Positions 50,561 through 63,493 are shown, counted from the first letter of the stretch. The stretch: 64,000 nucleotides of DNA from Metopolophium dirhodum (GCF_019925205.1 NC_083563.1:496001-560000); one strand, 5' to 3'. The notes: generated by a model from the sequence alone, not told the origin. Program-made: numbers and translations.

Positions 50561-53500
50561 AGAAACAAAATTAGCATAAGCGCTACATATAGGTACCTAT
50601 ATATTATGATATATTATGTTTAGACATATTGACTATTTATGTATTAATAAAATTATTAATACATACATTATCATCAATATGGTATCAATATATTATAGTT
50701 CACTAGGTAATCATTTTATTTATTTTATTTGTATTAATTATATCATTGGTATTATTGGATTTACTTTCATATAAACTTTTTATTAGCCTCTTTAGTCTTT
50801 ACCCGTGCAATTGGGGAGTTTTTTACTTGTTAATAATACATATTATGACTGTTTAATGGATTTTCCTGTCATTCCATCTATTATTTCTGTAGCATTAAGT
50901 GAGTGGTTTTGTATGCATTTACCTAAAAATTTTATAGTTTATAATTTATTTATAAACAGATAATATAGGTTAAATAAAAATTATTTACCTACGTGTTAAG
51001 TGAGTAGGAACTAAAAAGTAAATTAAGAAGTATACATTTTGATAGAAAATATATCAAGAAAATAAGGCAGAGATCTAACCTTATTCTTCTTATTCCCAAA
51101 GATTCAAGGTTTTAAAAAGATAGAAACAACTGATAAGATGAGTGAAGTCAACATTCAATACTACACCTAAAGGACACAATTCTCATAAGACGATTTTGTG
51201 TGACTAGTATGCATTGTATTCAATACTAATAATACTATTATTATATTTCACAAGCTAATAGATTTAATTAATACATAATATTATATTACTTTGTGTATAA
51301 ATTAAAATAACACATAATATTTAAATCATAATAAATATATTAATTAATTAATAAGTATATTTCGTCATATTTTATTATACATACATATCATTATTATTTT
51401 TAGGTTTGGTTAGTTTTTTTTAGTAAAATTAATTATTGACATGTAAGGTATTGTTATTTATTAATTTTTTTTTTTATAAATATATTATCTAAACGACTAA
51501 ACATTCTAAACTGTTTGTTAGTATTAATACATAATACATTATTATATTGATGTAACATATTTCATACGATGTACGGCTCTTATAAAGTTATTGAGTTAAA
51601 TACCTTTTACGTTATCTTATACTCTATAAGTTCTTCATGTAGTCATGTTTAGCTTTTTAACTTAGGTACAAGTAGGTGTCTACCCACTTAGATAGTAGAC
51701 TTCTATAGTCTATTACTATAATAGTAAAATTCAAATATATACGAATTAATTTAGTATTGGGTAGTAATGATTAATAAGGGTTATCAGAAGAATATTATTG
51801 ATATAATTTTTAACAAAACTGTATAAAATGTAATTAAAATATGATTACACGAATGTTAACTACAATGCCAAATTTCAAAATATAGAATAAAAATAATATT
51901 AATTGTTTGAGATTGTAATTTGTAGAATATAACATTATTCTTCAGGCTTCAACTCACTCAAGAATATGATATATCATCAATACGTTGTGATTGAAATATT
52001 TTTTATTTTTTTTATTATATTGCCATATTTGTACAGGGGACATTTACTGTAAGTAATTATTACCAATATTTAGTCGAATACGAATATACGAGTATATTAT
52101 GTACAAATATAATAATAATATATAAAATACGAATATGATATCGTAATACCGTCGTATTATACAATAATATAATATTAAAATATGTCCTTGTTTACGATAG
52201 TCAGTACGACGATTATATTATAACTTTTTTCAAGAGACCGTTACATTTGTTGTCATTGCAAACTATACCGAGACAAGGGTTGTATTTTAAAACACCAATC
52301 TAACATCAAACACGTTATGCATAATTTTTTTTTATGATTACCATTTATTATTCATGGTTGTTTCCGTTGTCGATTAAATCCTAAACCTTTTATTTTCTCG
52401 ATCGGCAAACAGGAATCTGCGAGAAGGGCTATATATACGCGATTGTATACAGATAATAAACCGCGTCTACAAGTCTGTAAAATAGTACTGAAAAAACATG
52501 TTTCGTACCTACCTCATTTAATAAAAAAAACTCTGCACTCGCGCGACATTATAATAAAATAAATTACATATATTATATTTCTATGTTATAAAACGTCGCT
52601 TAGGAAAAAAAACTAAACACACGCGGTGTATTAAATTGGCACCGGCATCTCGGTGCCTAAAAATTTTACACGGGTTTTGCAATATTTTTTGTCGGGCAAA
52701 TTTCAAATTTTGTTATCAAAACCGGTTTTCAGTGTTTTTACGACATCGATCACGAACATGCCGGATCGACTTGACGTTTTACAAAAAGAAAAAATGGCAT
52801 AAAAAAATTATAGTATTTTTTTAATATATTATCAGTGTTCATTATAATATTCTTTTTTATCGAATGATCACAAAACCGTGCCCACACCGGCAGAACAGAG
52901 AAAATGAAAAAAAATCCACAAAATCCATTTACAAACTGGCTGGATTTAGTTGAAACTTTTTTCTTAACATGACATAGATGATGACACCCTAACTTTATTG
53001 TTTCTGATGTCTGATCATAAATGAAATAATCAATAACCATCCTATATAGGTACCTACTATAATACATTGTTTCTTGTTGACTTGTACTGTGTTGATCACT
53101 GTTTTGTTGGACGGTCATAGGGACATTATATACTGTATATGCTAAATGCTAATATAATACTTCCATGATTGTTTTTAAGGGCAAATTAAATGAATTCAAA
53201 CATAATAATGTTTAATGCATACAGAACCACGCAGAAAAAATGGATTATACAAGTTCGTTGAATCTCTTTGAAAAAGTATTAATAATTACACTTATGATAT
53301 TTTATTCGACAGCCCATATATAATACGCATATCGTGAAAATGGCAAACATAATTAATAATTATTATGTAAATTGATTTGCTCGGTTCCTTTAAAATGAAC
53401 AAAATTAACAGACGTGTTGAATAACTGCGTGAACACACAATTATTACGAGTGTGAAATCATGGAGAACTTATGTTGAGTGAAAAAAAAAGTGTTTTTTAT

Positions 53501-56400
53501 TAAAGATGGCATTCAATTTCGATTTAAAAAAATGTTAGAATGAACAGTTCAACGTTAAATTTGTTCTAAATACTCATGTATTTAAGTGTTTTATTTAAAT
53601 TGTCCCCTTATAGGTAATGTTTTTTTAGAAAATTGCAATAAAAACAATCTTGAAAAGTGAAAAAGTGTCTAGTACACAAACATTAGTAACTGTGTTATTA
53701 AAGAAAACTGTGAAGGATATTTCCGCCCAACCATCAACGATTTTACATATTGAATTTTAAGACGATGGCTTTTCAACTCTCATAACAAAAGATATTATTT
53801 TCATCAAACAAAATATTTACCATAATTTTATGAAAGCTCAAATAAAAGTTGAAACTCAATATTCTGTAAGAACTATGAGTACCTATTATAATAGTAATTT
53901 ATAACAAAAAGTGACAAAAACTATATATTCTTAAATTACTTTTAAAACTCGATATTATTATTTTCGACGACAATAATATTAATATAATCTAGAAGTTTTG
54001 TGTGATGTACAAAATATTTAAAATTACGGGACATTTGAGAGGTCTGTTACTCTAGCACTGCTATATTTGAAATTTGAATTTTAAAACTATTTAGTATTAT
54101 GTATCTACTTTAATTCGTATAATGTTGTACAACCAAAAAATTGTGTACACCTCCCCAAACACTAGAAAACTAGTTTTACCCATTTCAATGCTGCGGTAAC
54201 GTTACCCTAGCACTCAATTTACCAAATTTTGAACAAATACAATTTTTAATGATACAGTAATCATGTACTTTATTTTTTTCGATTTTGTTCAACCAGAAAA
54301 AATATTTGTTCACCTACCTCAACGCGTAAAAACCCGTATTTTTTATTTTTTCAGCAATCAATTTTCCACATTTTGAGAGCTTGAATGTTTAGGAGCTTAG
54401 GTTAGATTAGCTTAGGAGGTATAGTAAGTTGATGGAACTCAATCCAAACAACTGAAAAATGTTGTATTACTTAATTCAAAATGTCCAATATTACCGAATA
54501 ATGTATAGTTTTCCGATGAACAATAATTTTTGAGCAGTAAAAAATTCTTCAAAAATGTTTTATACAATTTCTTTTGGTTTTAGAATGTCACATCAATAAT
54601 ACATGAAAATGTCAAATCCCCAGAAATAATATTTTTGAATTACAGCTAAATAACTAAAATCGTTATTCTTTATTTAAATATTTAATTTCGTTCAAATGTT
54701 TGAAAAAAAATATTTTAGATTTGTTAGTTTCAGTATGAAATACTTATGATGGATCTTGTATTGATATTTCAAGTCATAGCTATTATACAAATTGAACATT
54801 TATAAATGTACCTTTAAGGCTATAGCCAAGAGTGCAAAATTATTTGCAAATTTTCGCGGTTTTCACAATTTTGTGAACATTTTAACTTTGAATGCTTTTT
54901 TTTAAAAAAAAGTGCGTATGTGTATGTTAAATATTTTTGAATATCTATAATAACAGCTTATGATGAACCTATTGTAGTACATTTTTAAGCTTTTTAATAC
55001 CCCCAAAAAATGTTATCATCATAAGTACAAAATAAGTACAAAACAAATTAAAACCGTTTAAATTTTAAAAATGTATTTATAAATATTAAACAGTATAAAA
55101 AGATACAAAATTATTTGAAAATTATTTTGTGTCTAGTAATCAAATGCAAAAATGAATATTATGTGAAAATGTCAAGTCTCTACAATAAAAACATTTTGAG
55201 TTACAACTTACAACAAAAAAAGCAATAGGTTTTATGGAAAAATTCCCATTTCAGTTTTTTTTTTTTTACTGGTTATTTGAAAAAGTATTTAGGATTTCGA
55301 TTCCAATCCTAGATCCAATTTTTTGCCAGAGACCACCCTCAATGTTGAAAAATAAAGCATATTTTGATGCTCCTGCAAAAGAGAATAATTAATGAGTAAT
55401 GACTAATAAAAAAAAATTTTGATTTAAAAATGTAAAAAAAAATATTCTCTCAGAATCTAAAATGATTAATTATTTTTTTTACGTAGCTAATATTTATTTT
55501 TATGATCATATGAACGATAACCATTACAAATTACAAACATAATATAAAATCATTATACAAGTGACGTTTAACATAAAGAAGCAATTTATTAGAAATTATC
55601 TTGTTTAACTAATATTAGTTATTTAATAAGGTATCTTACTGACTGTAGATATAGTTTGTTTAGGTATTTAGAGTTACATTATTATTTTTAATACAAGGTT
55701 ACCTAAAATATCATACATTTGCTACAATATGTATCGTTAAGATAAATTATTTTAGTAAACGGTGCTCAACACATAGTAATTTCACGATGATCATGATGTA
55801 TTATTGCTTTCAAATTTAAAATAATAGTTAGGTACAATATTAATTTTCATCCAAGGTGATCGAATTGAAGCGGTCGTATTACGTGATCAAATACTATTGC
55901 ATTTTAATATCTATTTAGAATTTAAAATAATTTTTTTTTGGTTGAACTCGTATTATTTTCATAAGCAAATTTTTTTTTAAACTGAGTATCCAAATATGAT
56001 GCTTTATTTATTTTTTTTTTTTTTATTGATCCTAAGCTTCGGCAACTATGGCCATTAGCTGTGTGATGCTTTATTATAATAAGTATAAAATATAATATAC
56101 GAATATTTTGACCAAACAAAAAGGTAATGCTTTCATTGACATTTAAATACATTTTGTTGATTTATTTACCTTAAATAGATTTAATTATTTAAATATTGTG
56201 CAACAAAATTGTTTATAATATAATTATTTGTATACGCGTTAATACACCGACCGACTCCTAATTTTCGAAGTGTAGATTACAACTAGCTTTGTGTGCTTGT
56301 TAAGTCATCTGCGGATATTAATAATCTACTAGAGAATTTCGTATAACGTCCTTAAAACTGTTAGTAAGGTTTAAGAATAACTATAATATGGTTTTTTTTT
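50561..56400. other. Gene-free region left of the plus-strand low-complexity gene
   Basis: AT-rich. Between about 53500 and 55465 there are diverged stretches like the interior of the GATTCTGAGCGAAG family, ending in CTCTCAGAATCTAAAATG at 55448. A 122-codon minus-strand frame at 52750-53118 has no recognisable content. TTTTATTGATCCTAAGCTTC with CGGCAACTATGGCCATTAG near 56020-56060 matches a piece at 63068-63105. Confidence 0.45.
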
Positions 56401-56814
56401 TAAGAGATCCGAAACCAAACGCTAACGTGCGGGAAGACCAACTGACTAGAAGACAAAACCGCGAGTCGGTGGAAAAAAAAAGGAAATGATAAAAAAAGTA
56501 ATTGGACATTAAAAGCAATCCCACGGACAGTCCTTGGGCGAACGCGAGTTTATAACAAAACAACTTTTTACGAACATTTAGTTTTTTCTTTTCCGAACGA
56601 GATGAAGAAGATTTAAAGATTTTGGCGTGCAGCCATTGCGTTTGCAAACAAGTTTTAGTTTTCTTCGGGACGGGAGGGAAAAAAACTGGATATGAAGATC
56701 CCCACTGTCATCCTCTATACCAATGACCGTGTTCCGTATTCATCTCACCCCATATGCAATAATTATTCTTTCTTTACCTACGGGCTCTCGGGATTTTATC
56801 GTGCAAAAAGTTCC
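56401..56814 (+). promoter_or_regulatory. Upstream region of the plus-strand low-complexity gene
   Basis: A less AT-rich 400 bases directly before the core promoter. It is not coding in any convincing frame. Likely holds upstream control sites; none is recognised. Confidence 0.3.
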
Positions 56815-56852
56815 CTATTTAAAGCCGGACCGGGCACCACTTGGACACAATT
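56815..56852 (+). promoter_or_regulatory. Core promoter of the plus-strand low-complexity gene
   Basis: CTATTTAAA starts at 56815 and GGACACAATT at 56843, 28 bases on. ACCG and CACT in between also align with the promoter at 43500-43537. A start near the second motif gives a leader of about 115 bases, nearly the same as in the sister gene. Confidence 0.65.
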
Positions 56853-56960
56853 CGTCCTGACCATCTGCACGAGCACCTACCTTCGAGCAGCATACCAACG
56901 GAACACCGTCGTCGTCGTCTTCGTTAGATAACCACCGATTTATCAACCACCTATATCAAC

Positions 56961-56966
56961 ATGAAG
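56961..56966 (+). CDS. Two-codon first exon with GC splice donor
   Basis: ATGAAG is followed by GCAAGT, the usual consensus of the minor GC-AG intron class. The nearest GT four bases on would give a frame without a signal peptide, so the GC donor is the only choice that yields MKVLCITLLLVAAAFA. The sister gene has GTAAGA at the same place. Confidence 0.75.
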
Positions 56967-57336
56967 GCAAGTTATTCGATATTCCGTTCGTTTTGAGAAT
57001 GTTCGATTCTCGTTCGGACCTAACCGACCTACCTATTTTCGTTTATAAACCGATCATATAACGAATTTTTATCATTGCTATTTTTTATATTTTTTGTACA
57101 GGTCTTGTGCATTACATTGCTTTTGGTCGCTGCGGCGTTCGCTGAAACCAAAGACCAGCCGATGAAACGTAGCTACAACTTCGGAACAACCGCCTCGCCT
57201 CTGGGTAATAATTTATTTCTTATAACGTTTTCGTTTTATTCGTGTGGTTAAAGCTAAAAAAAAACTATTATTTTAATACGAATCTAATTCGACGATAACG
57301 GAAAATAACCGGCGTCTCTGGTTTGTGACTATATGA

Positions 57337-57367
<31 letters not shown>

Positions 57368-59765
57368 GCGATGAGATTCGAACGATTATTACAACTGTTG
57401 ATGTTGTCCACTCCTGAGTTCTTGGTACCGATCATTTTCATATAATTATTATCAAACCAAGCGGCACAATCAAACAGAATTCCGATGATTCCAGTGTAAC
57501 GTATTTGACTTGACGATTATGTTTTTTATTGTGCACATATTATTATCATTGAGAATATAATAATATTATTATGTTACCGGTACCTAGTGTAGTTTTTGTT
57601 GCCTGACCATAAAATACGGCGTTAACGATTTTTGTGGAACGTACATTCCAGGTACTTCAAGCTATATAGTAAATTCATTAATATAATATACTTCAAAGTC
57701 ACTTCAAAATATGTTGAGGCTCTCAAAATGTTTGTATAAATAAATAGTACCTACATGGGTAACCCGACGTGAGTGCTAAAAAAAAGTTGTAACTAGATTG
57801 GATACGTTGTTTAATTAAACGTATCTTTGATAATTTTTAGTTTGTCATAATATCGAGTTGTACATAAGCACTTCATTTTTAGCATGTTTCATTTTAAAAA
57901 ATATTCAATTCTGAAATGCGGTTAAGCTTAAAATATAATAATAAAGTGATCGCAGCATTGCACCATTTCAGTTTCGTATAATTATTTTGAATTAAGAATT
58001 ACAATTTAATTTAATCTATTTTACCACGTACCTGCATAATGATATTAGCATAGTAAATAACATACTAAAATGTATATTGTCACACCTTAGTATTATATTT
58101 TAATTTTACGACATAACGTGGGAAACCAAAGTGGTATATTCGTGCTGTTTTGATTATTAAATTTACCTTTTATATGAGTTGTGTGAGTTAAATTTGATCG
58201 ATAATAATATTAAAATACGTGGGTGGAATCATAAAGCTATTCTATAACAAACTCTTATACGATAATGGATAGATAGGTTCTGTTTTGCTAATTAAAGGTT
58301 TGATCTTTTTTTATTTGATTTTTAAATCAACTCGGTGAGTAATAAAGTTTGAAAAATCGTTATACTGTGGATCTCTATAAACTATTGTATATTCATTATA
58401 ACTCATTACATTAGTATATATTATAAATTATAATAAACCATGATCACAATAATATTTTATAATAATGTACCTATGTCCTGTACTAAAATTATAATTATTT
58501 TTGTGAATTTTATCTTAATATATTATATTCCTAAATAACGTTTAGTAATATTATAAATTACTATTTTCTACTCTAAAATATTTTAGTTTTTTATTTGTAT
58601 ATTTTGACGTTGGATACTTAGAATTTATAGTATTATACAATTTAAATTCGAGTAAATTAATATTTTTTATTTTTTTGAACCATTTAAATATTATTTATAA
58701 AACAACATAATAGTTAGTATTTTTAAGCGTATTTCGACAGTTGATAAACCATTTTGTTTTTAAATTTATCTCTCAAATAATATATTTATATTTAAATTAA
58801 TTCAAACGTACTAATTAATGTTATACATTGTTTTAGGATACGGAGCTGGTTTTGGATACAAATCTGGATATCAATCAGCGTACCCATCATCTTATTCAGC
58901 TTACTCAGGTGCATACCCAGCTGCGTCTTACTCATCTTACCCAGGCGCCTCCCAGGCCTCATACTCAGCCTACTCTGCAGGTGCCTTCCCAGCATCTTAC
59001 TCAGCTAACTCTGCTGCCTTCCCGGCATCTTACTCAGCTCACTCTGCTGCCTTCCCTGCATCTTACTCCGCCAACTCCGCTGCCTTCCCGGCATCTTACT
59101 CGACCTACTCGGCTGCATCATCCGCTGCCCTCCCAGCATCTTACTCCGCTGCCCTCCCAGCATCTTCTTACTCTGCTGCCCTCCCAGCATCTTACTCCTC
59201 TGCCTACCCAGCATCTTACTCCTCTGCCTACCCAGCATCTTACTCCTCTGCATACCCAGCATCTTACTCCTCTGCCTACCCAGCATCTTACTCCGCCCAC
59301 TCCGCTGCCTACCCAGCATCTTACTCGACTTACTCAGCTGCATCCCCGGCTGCCTCCTTCTACAGTGCCTCTCCAGCATCTTACTCTGCTCACTCCGCTG
59401 CCTACCCAGCATCTTTATCGACCTACTCAGCTGCATCTCCAGCGTCTCTGTCGACCTACTCAGCTGCATCTCCAGCCTCATTATACGGTGCCTACCCAGC
59501 ATCATACTCTGGTGTCAACTCCGCATCTTACGCTGCTGCATTGCCAGCATCTTACTCTGCTGCCGTCCCATCGTCGTACTCTGCATACTCTGGAGCATCT
59601 CCTTTGGCATACTCCACCAACTCTGCTGCTGCTCAAGTATTGTCCCTGAACGAAAAATCTTACGGAAGCAACGCTGGATTCGTATCAAGCACAGTTGCAC
59701 CAAAGTCTGCATCTTACGGCGCAACCGAATACCTAGGATCTCAGACTTTCAACATCAACAAATAG
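56961..59765 (+). CDS. Secreted Ala/Ser/Tyr/Pro repeat protein (cuticle or silk-like), 345 aa
   Basis: Exons 56961-56966 (Met-Lys), 57102-57204 and 58837-59765 give 1038 bases. Intron 1 has a GC donor (AAG then GCAAGT) and an AG acceptor, phase 0; intron 2 is GT-AG, phase 1. The signal peptide is MKVLCITLLLVAAAFA. The mature chain begins ETKDQPMKRSYNFGTTASPL, then a Gly/Tyr segment (YGAGFGYKSGYQ), then a long array of AYPASYS, AFPASYS and ALPASYS units, and a non-repetitive tail ending EYLGSQTFNINK. The mature chain has no cysteine and no R&R domain is visible. Layout and promoter match the minus-strand gene at 41376-43396, so they are probably related structural proteins of cuticle or a secretion. 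Exact role is unknown. Confidence 0.85.
57102..57204 (+). CDS. Signal-peptide exon
   Basis: TTTTTTGTACAG precedes GTC TTG TGC. The exon encodes VLCITLLLVAAAFA and ETKDQPMKRSYNFGTTASPL, ending in phase 1 before GTAATA. The 1.6 kb intron that follows is AT-rich with no further open frame of note. Confidence 0.85.
57338..57367. repeat. (ATT)10 microsatellite in intron 2 of the plus-strand low-complexity gene
   Basis: Ten perfect ATT units. Confidence 0.95.
58837..59765 (+). CDS. Long repeat exon of the Ala/Ser/Tyr/Pro protein
   Basis: The acceptor GTTTTAG precedes GA TAC GGA (completing Gly, then YGAGFGYKSG). The frame stays open to TAG 59763-59765. Repeat units of 8 to 11 residues centre on PASYS. 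The alternative frame of 265 codons and the minus-strand frame of 166 codons over the same DNA arise from the repeat and are not genes. Confidence 0.88.
59184..59303 (+). repeat. 24-base tandem repeat inside the coding exon (five units)
   Basis: Units start at 59184, 59208, 59232, 59256 and 59280 with the sequence CCAGCATCTTACTCCTCTGC plus CTAC or a one-base variant, coding PASYSSAY. Near-identity at synonymous sites points to recent expansion or homogenisation. Confidence 0.85.
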
Positions 59766-59837
59766 ATAACGATAAAATATACTTATGAAACGAAAATATA
59801 ACAATGCAAATCAATGAATAACGTGTTTGGAATATAA

Positions 59838-59843
59838 AATAAA
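59838..59843 (+). terminator. Probable polyadenylation signal AATAAA
   Basis: AATAAA lies about 75 bases after the stop codon, a normal distance for an insect gene. No competing hexamer lies closer to the stop. Confidence 0.5.
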
Positions 59844-60351
59844 TACCTACATTTCTTTTAAAATTATTGATACTTGTTTTCTTCAGAAAAAAAATACATT
59901 TTCCTCAATTTGAATCTAGCTAGTGGTAGTTTAACTATCATTTATCAATGTACTTACTCACATTGAGTAAAAACGTTAGTAGAACAAATTATTTGTTCTA
60001 TATTATGTATACCTAATATTAATAAATAAAATAAGTGAATTAAAAAAAATATTTAAAAAATGTACAGATAAACTACCTTATAATGCGTTTATTTGAAATC
60101 ATTATAGTGTATTGTGTATGAACAATAAAACCAATCTAGCCAATAGGTAATATTAAACTATAGGACTTAGTATAGGTACTAGTGTTTAAGTCGTTTAAGA
60201 TATTACTATATATAGTATAAATTATATTTTATATTAAGTGCTATGACTTTATACTCTTGAAAAAACATTGATAATTCTCGTCTAAACTTTATGACATTTC
60301 ATCCTTGAATAATTTGCAAAGTTGTACTCACCAGTCACCATCTCAAAGTAA

Positions 60352-61230
60352 AAAAAAGGTGGGCAAGTGGGTACCCATCTGTTGTACAGTAGGTGTCGTG
60401 TGTCGTAAGTGGTTCACTGTGATAGTGTAATGAATGTGTCAAATTTGAATTAAATTATGATATGAAATCGTTGTATACGAAAAACGATTCTGAACGAAGG
60501 CGATCTGTCAGCATATATTATAATTTTAAAATAATATTTTGTAATTTTATTGCTAGGCATTAAAGTAATTTATTTTACTATTAGGCATAACTACATTAGT
60601 AATGCAGCAGTTTGAATTAATTTTTAACGAAAATATTTGATTTGGAAATGTCATTTTGTGTATACAATATAATAATATACTTCAAAAATTTTAAGTTCTC
60701 ACGAATAATATTTTTAGATCACAACAAAATAACACAATTTGTTATACTTTGATTAAATATCTAATTTTATACAAATTTGAACAAAATATATGTATAAAAA
60801 AACTGTGTTTATACATGTTTTAGATTTTTTGGTTACAATATGAACTACTAATGAGAAAAATTGTTTTGAATTTTCAATCTTTAGCTATAAAATTGAACAT
60901 TTCATACATTTTTAACCACGAAATAATTTGCAAATTATCGAGATTTTTAAGAGTTTTATAAGAATTTTAACTTTAAATGCATATAAAAAAAAATCGTGCT
61001 GATATATAATCTTTAGTATTTTCGAAATACTATTATAAACTTATAGGGAACTTTGAATTCAAATTTCAAGCTTTTTCACACACCGAAAAAATATGTGTTG
61101 ACATTTGTTGAAAAATTATAAAAAAAAGTGGCTCTAAGTGGGTAATGCTCTACAGTTTACTGTACAGTAGCTATCAAGTGGGTCACTGTAATGGATGGTG
61201 TTAAATTTGAATCAATGATATTATAATATA
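60352..61230 (-). repeat. Two fragments of the GATTCTGAGCGAAG family
   Basis: GGTGGGCAAGTGGGTACCC with TTGTACAGTAGGTG and AAACGATTCTGAACGAAG lies at 60358-60500; GTACAGTAGC, AAGTGGGTCACTGTAATGG and GTGTTAAATTTGAAT at 61165-61215 repeat the same end. Both have the orientation of the copy at 28081. Confidence 0.5.
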
Positions 61231-61690
61231 ATATAGTAAGCTTAATTTGTAACTATTTTTAACCGACATTTTAAAATTTGTAACCTCGCTGTACCTTGGT
61301 TACAACTATTTTCTCAAAGAGGGGCTAGCCCTCCCCAACCGACTAAACTATTTGAAAACATTTGTAACTCATTAAGCTTAATTTGTAACCGAATTACTGG
61401 GGTAAAAATATACAGATATTTATCAAATAGTTGTTTTTCTGTTTAGGCAATGAAAGTTAGTGTCGAGTACTCAGCATTAAATTTAGTAATTTACTCATTA
61501 TAACTTATAGTAAAAATATATTATACTCGTTTATTATACTTTTATGTTATAATATTAGTTGAATTACTATTAAGTAATAAAATTGGTATTATTTTTTTAG
61601 TTTTTGATAGTCATATTATACAATTATTAATGCTAGCACAGCAAATCCCTAGAAATTTTAAATTTTTTAAATTTAGATTTATGCTCTTAA

Positions 61691-63070
61691 CATATTATAT
61701 TCCGAGTGAAGCAATGAATGTATTAATTTTATAATGATGTGTTTTTTTTTTGTGTCTGTCATCATCTTTAGGACAGTAAAAATACTTGGATTTTCTTCAA
61801 CAGTAACTTTTCTGATAGGAATTAGTAGTTTTTAAAAGTGACGTAAAAACAAAAGAAAAATTAAGGAAAAACTGGAATTTTTACACAAAATCTGTTTTTG
61901 AGAAAATCAATTTTGGTTTTTGGTGTAACTTTAAAACAAATGACCGTAGGCACATGACATTTTGACTGAATGTTTATATTAGCATTTTCTATACACCATA
62001 ACATTTTCCAAATATTTTGACTTATTTTGAGCTGTTTACAGACATTTTCAGTTTCCATTTTTAATAGTTTTTTTTTTCAAAAATATCAATACAATTTTAT
62101 TTGTTGGTTAAAAAAGCTTGAAAATTTAATAAAAGGCTCCTAGTATAATGTTTCAAAGGCAGATGAAAAAAAATTAAAATCCATACTCACAATTTTTTTT
62201 TATAAGCAAATAAAGTTAAAATATTGACAAAATACGTAAAAATGACGAATATTTGCAAATTAGTTTGAGTTAGAAATTCATAAAAAATTTTCTTTTTAAA
62301 TCTAAGATTTGAAAATGTAATACAAGATTTATCATAAGTTTGTCTACCTTTATCAAAAAAAAAAATGTCTACAAGAAAGTCAAATTAAATTTTTATGAGC
62401 GTTTGAAGTTCATATTTTTACAACATTTGATATTCACTCGATTTCTCATGTAACGATTTTCTTATTTTGTTGTAATTAAAAAACGAATGAATGTAGATAC
62501 TTGAAAATTTCACTGAAAGTTTATATTATCATTTTCTATACACGATAAAATATTGAAAATAATTTGACACTTTTTGAGCTGTTTACGGACATAGTCAGTT
62601 TTTTTCCTTTGAATATCAATAAAATTTTATTTGTTAGGTAGAAAAGTGTTAAAATTTAATTCAAGGCTCCTGATATATGTTACAATAGCAGTTAAAAAAT
62701 ATTAAAAATACATAGGCACAGTTTTTTTTTATAAGCCTTTAAAGTTCGAATTTTGTTAAAATTTATCAAATTTAAAATTTAATAATTATTTTATAGTTGA
62801 AAATTTATAAAATGTTCAACTTTTATAGCTAAGGATTCAAAATTTAAAACAAGGTTCCACGTAAATAGGTTATATATAAATTACTTTATTCACAATAATA
62901 TCATCAATTATACTTGGTAATATCATGGGCTGACTGCCGTTTTCGCTCAGAATCGTTTTTCTTATACAATGATATTATATTTTTGAATTCAAATTTAACA
63001 CCATCCATTACAGTGACCCACTTGTCACCTACTGTACAGCAGATCGACATCCACTTACCCACCTTTTTTT
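61691..63070 (+). mobile_element. GATTCTGAGCGAAG family, most complete copy with two internal units
   Basis: It begins TTCCGAGTGAAGCAATGAAT and ends ACAGCAGATCGACATCCACT then CCACC and poly-T. Internal units recur 547 bases apart (CATTTTCTATACACCATAAC at 61983, CATTTTCTATACACGATAAA at 62530). No transposase-like frame is present. Confidence 0.6.
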
Positions 63071-63493
63071 TATTGAATTTAAGCATCGGCAACTAGAACC
63101 ATTAGGATCTTAACTTAATTGTGCCGGTTCCGACTTGATAGATGCATGTGCATGTTTAATAAGGGGCAATATTTAGGCAATTTGCAATTTACTTGCCGCC
63201 ACACATGACTTTTGAGTTAGTTTCAATGATGTGGGAGTGTGATTGTATAATTACTTTGTAATCAAAACATGCTTTACTGGAAAAATAACAATCATGCATC
63301 GTGATTTAATTAATTTTTATATTGGACATCGATTTTTAATTTCGTTCCTTAAAATAAACTTGGGAAATAATCAAAAGCTTGTGAAATTTTTCATATTCAA
63401 CACTGCATTATGTGATTTAAAAATAGAATTTTTAAAATCCTAGTCCAATGCGACCTGTACGAAGTGTTTTTCTTTCTTAAAAAAAAAAAAAAA

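Noticed and set aside
59184..59303. Regular spaced repeats considered as a CRISPR-like array
   Set aside because: Units are contiguous without unique spacers and are coding; the genome is eukaryotic.
59005..59505. 166-codon minus-strand frame rich in Met, Arg, Lys and Ser
   Set aside because: It is an antisense shadow of the repeat exon.
58852..59649. 265-codon plus-strand frame rich in Leu, Thr, His and Pro
   Set aside because: It is a +1 shadow of the PASYS repeat; the other frame has signal peptide, splice phase and stop context.
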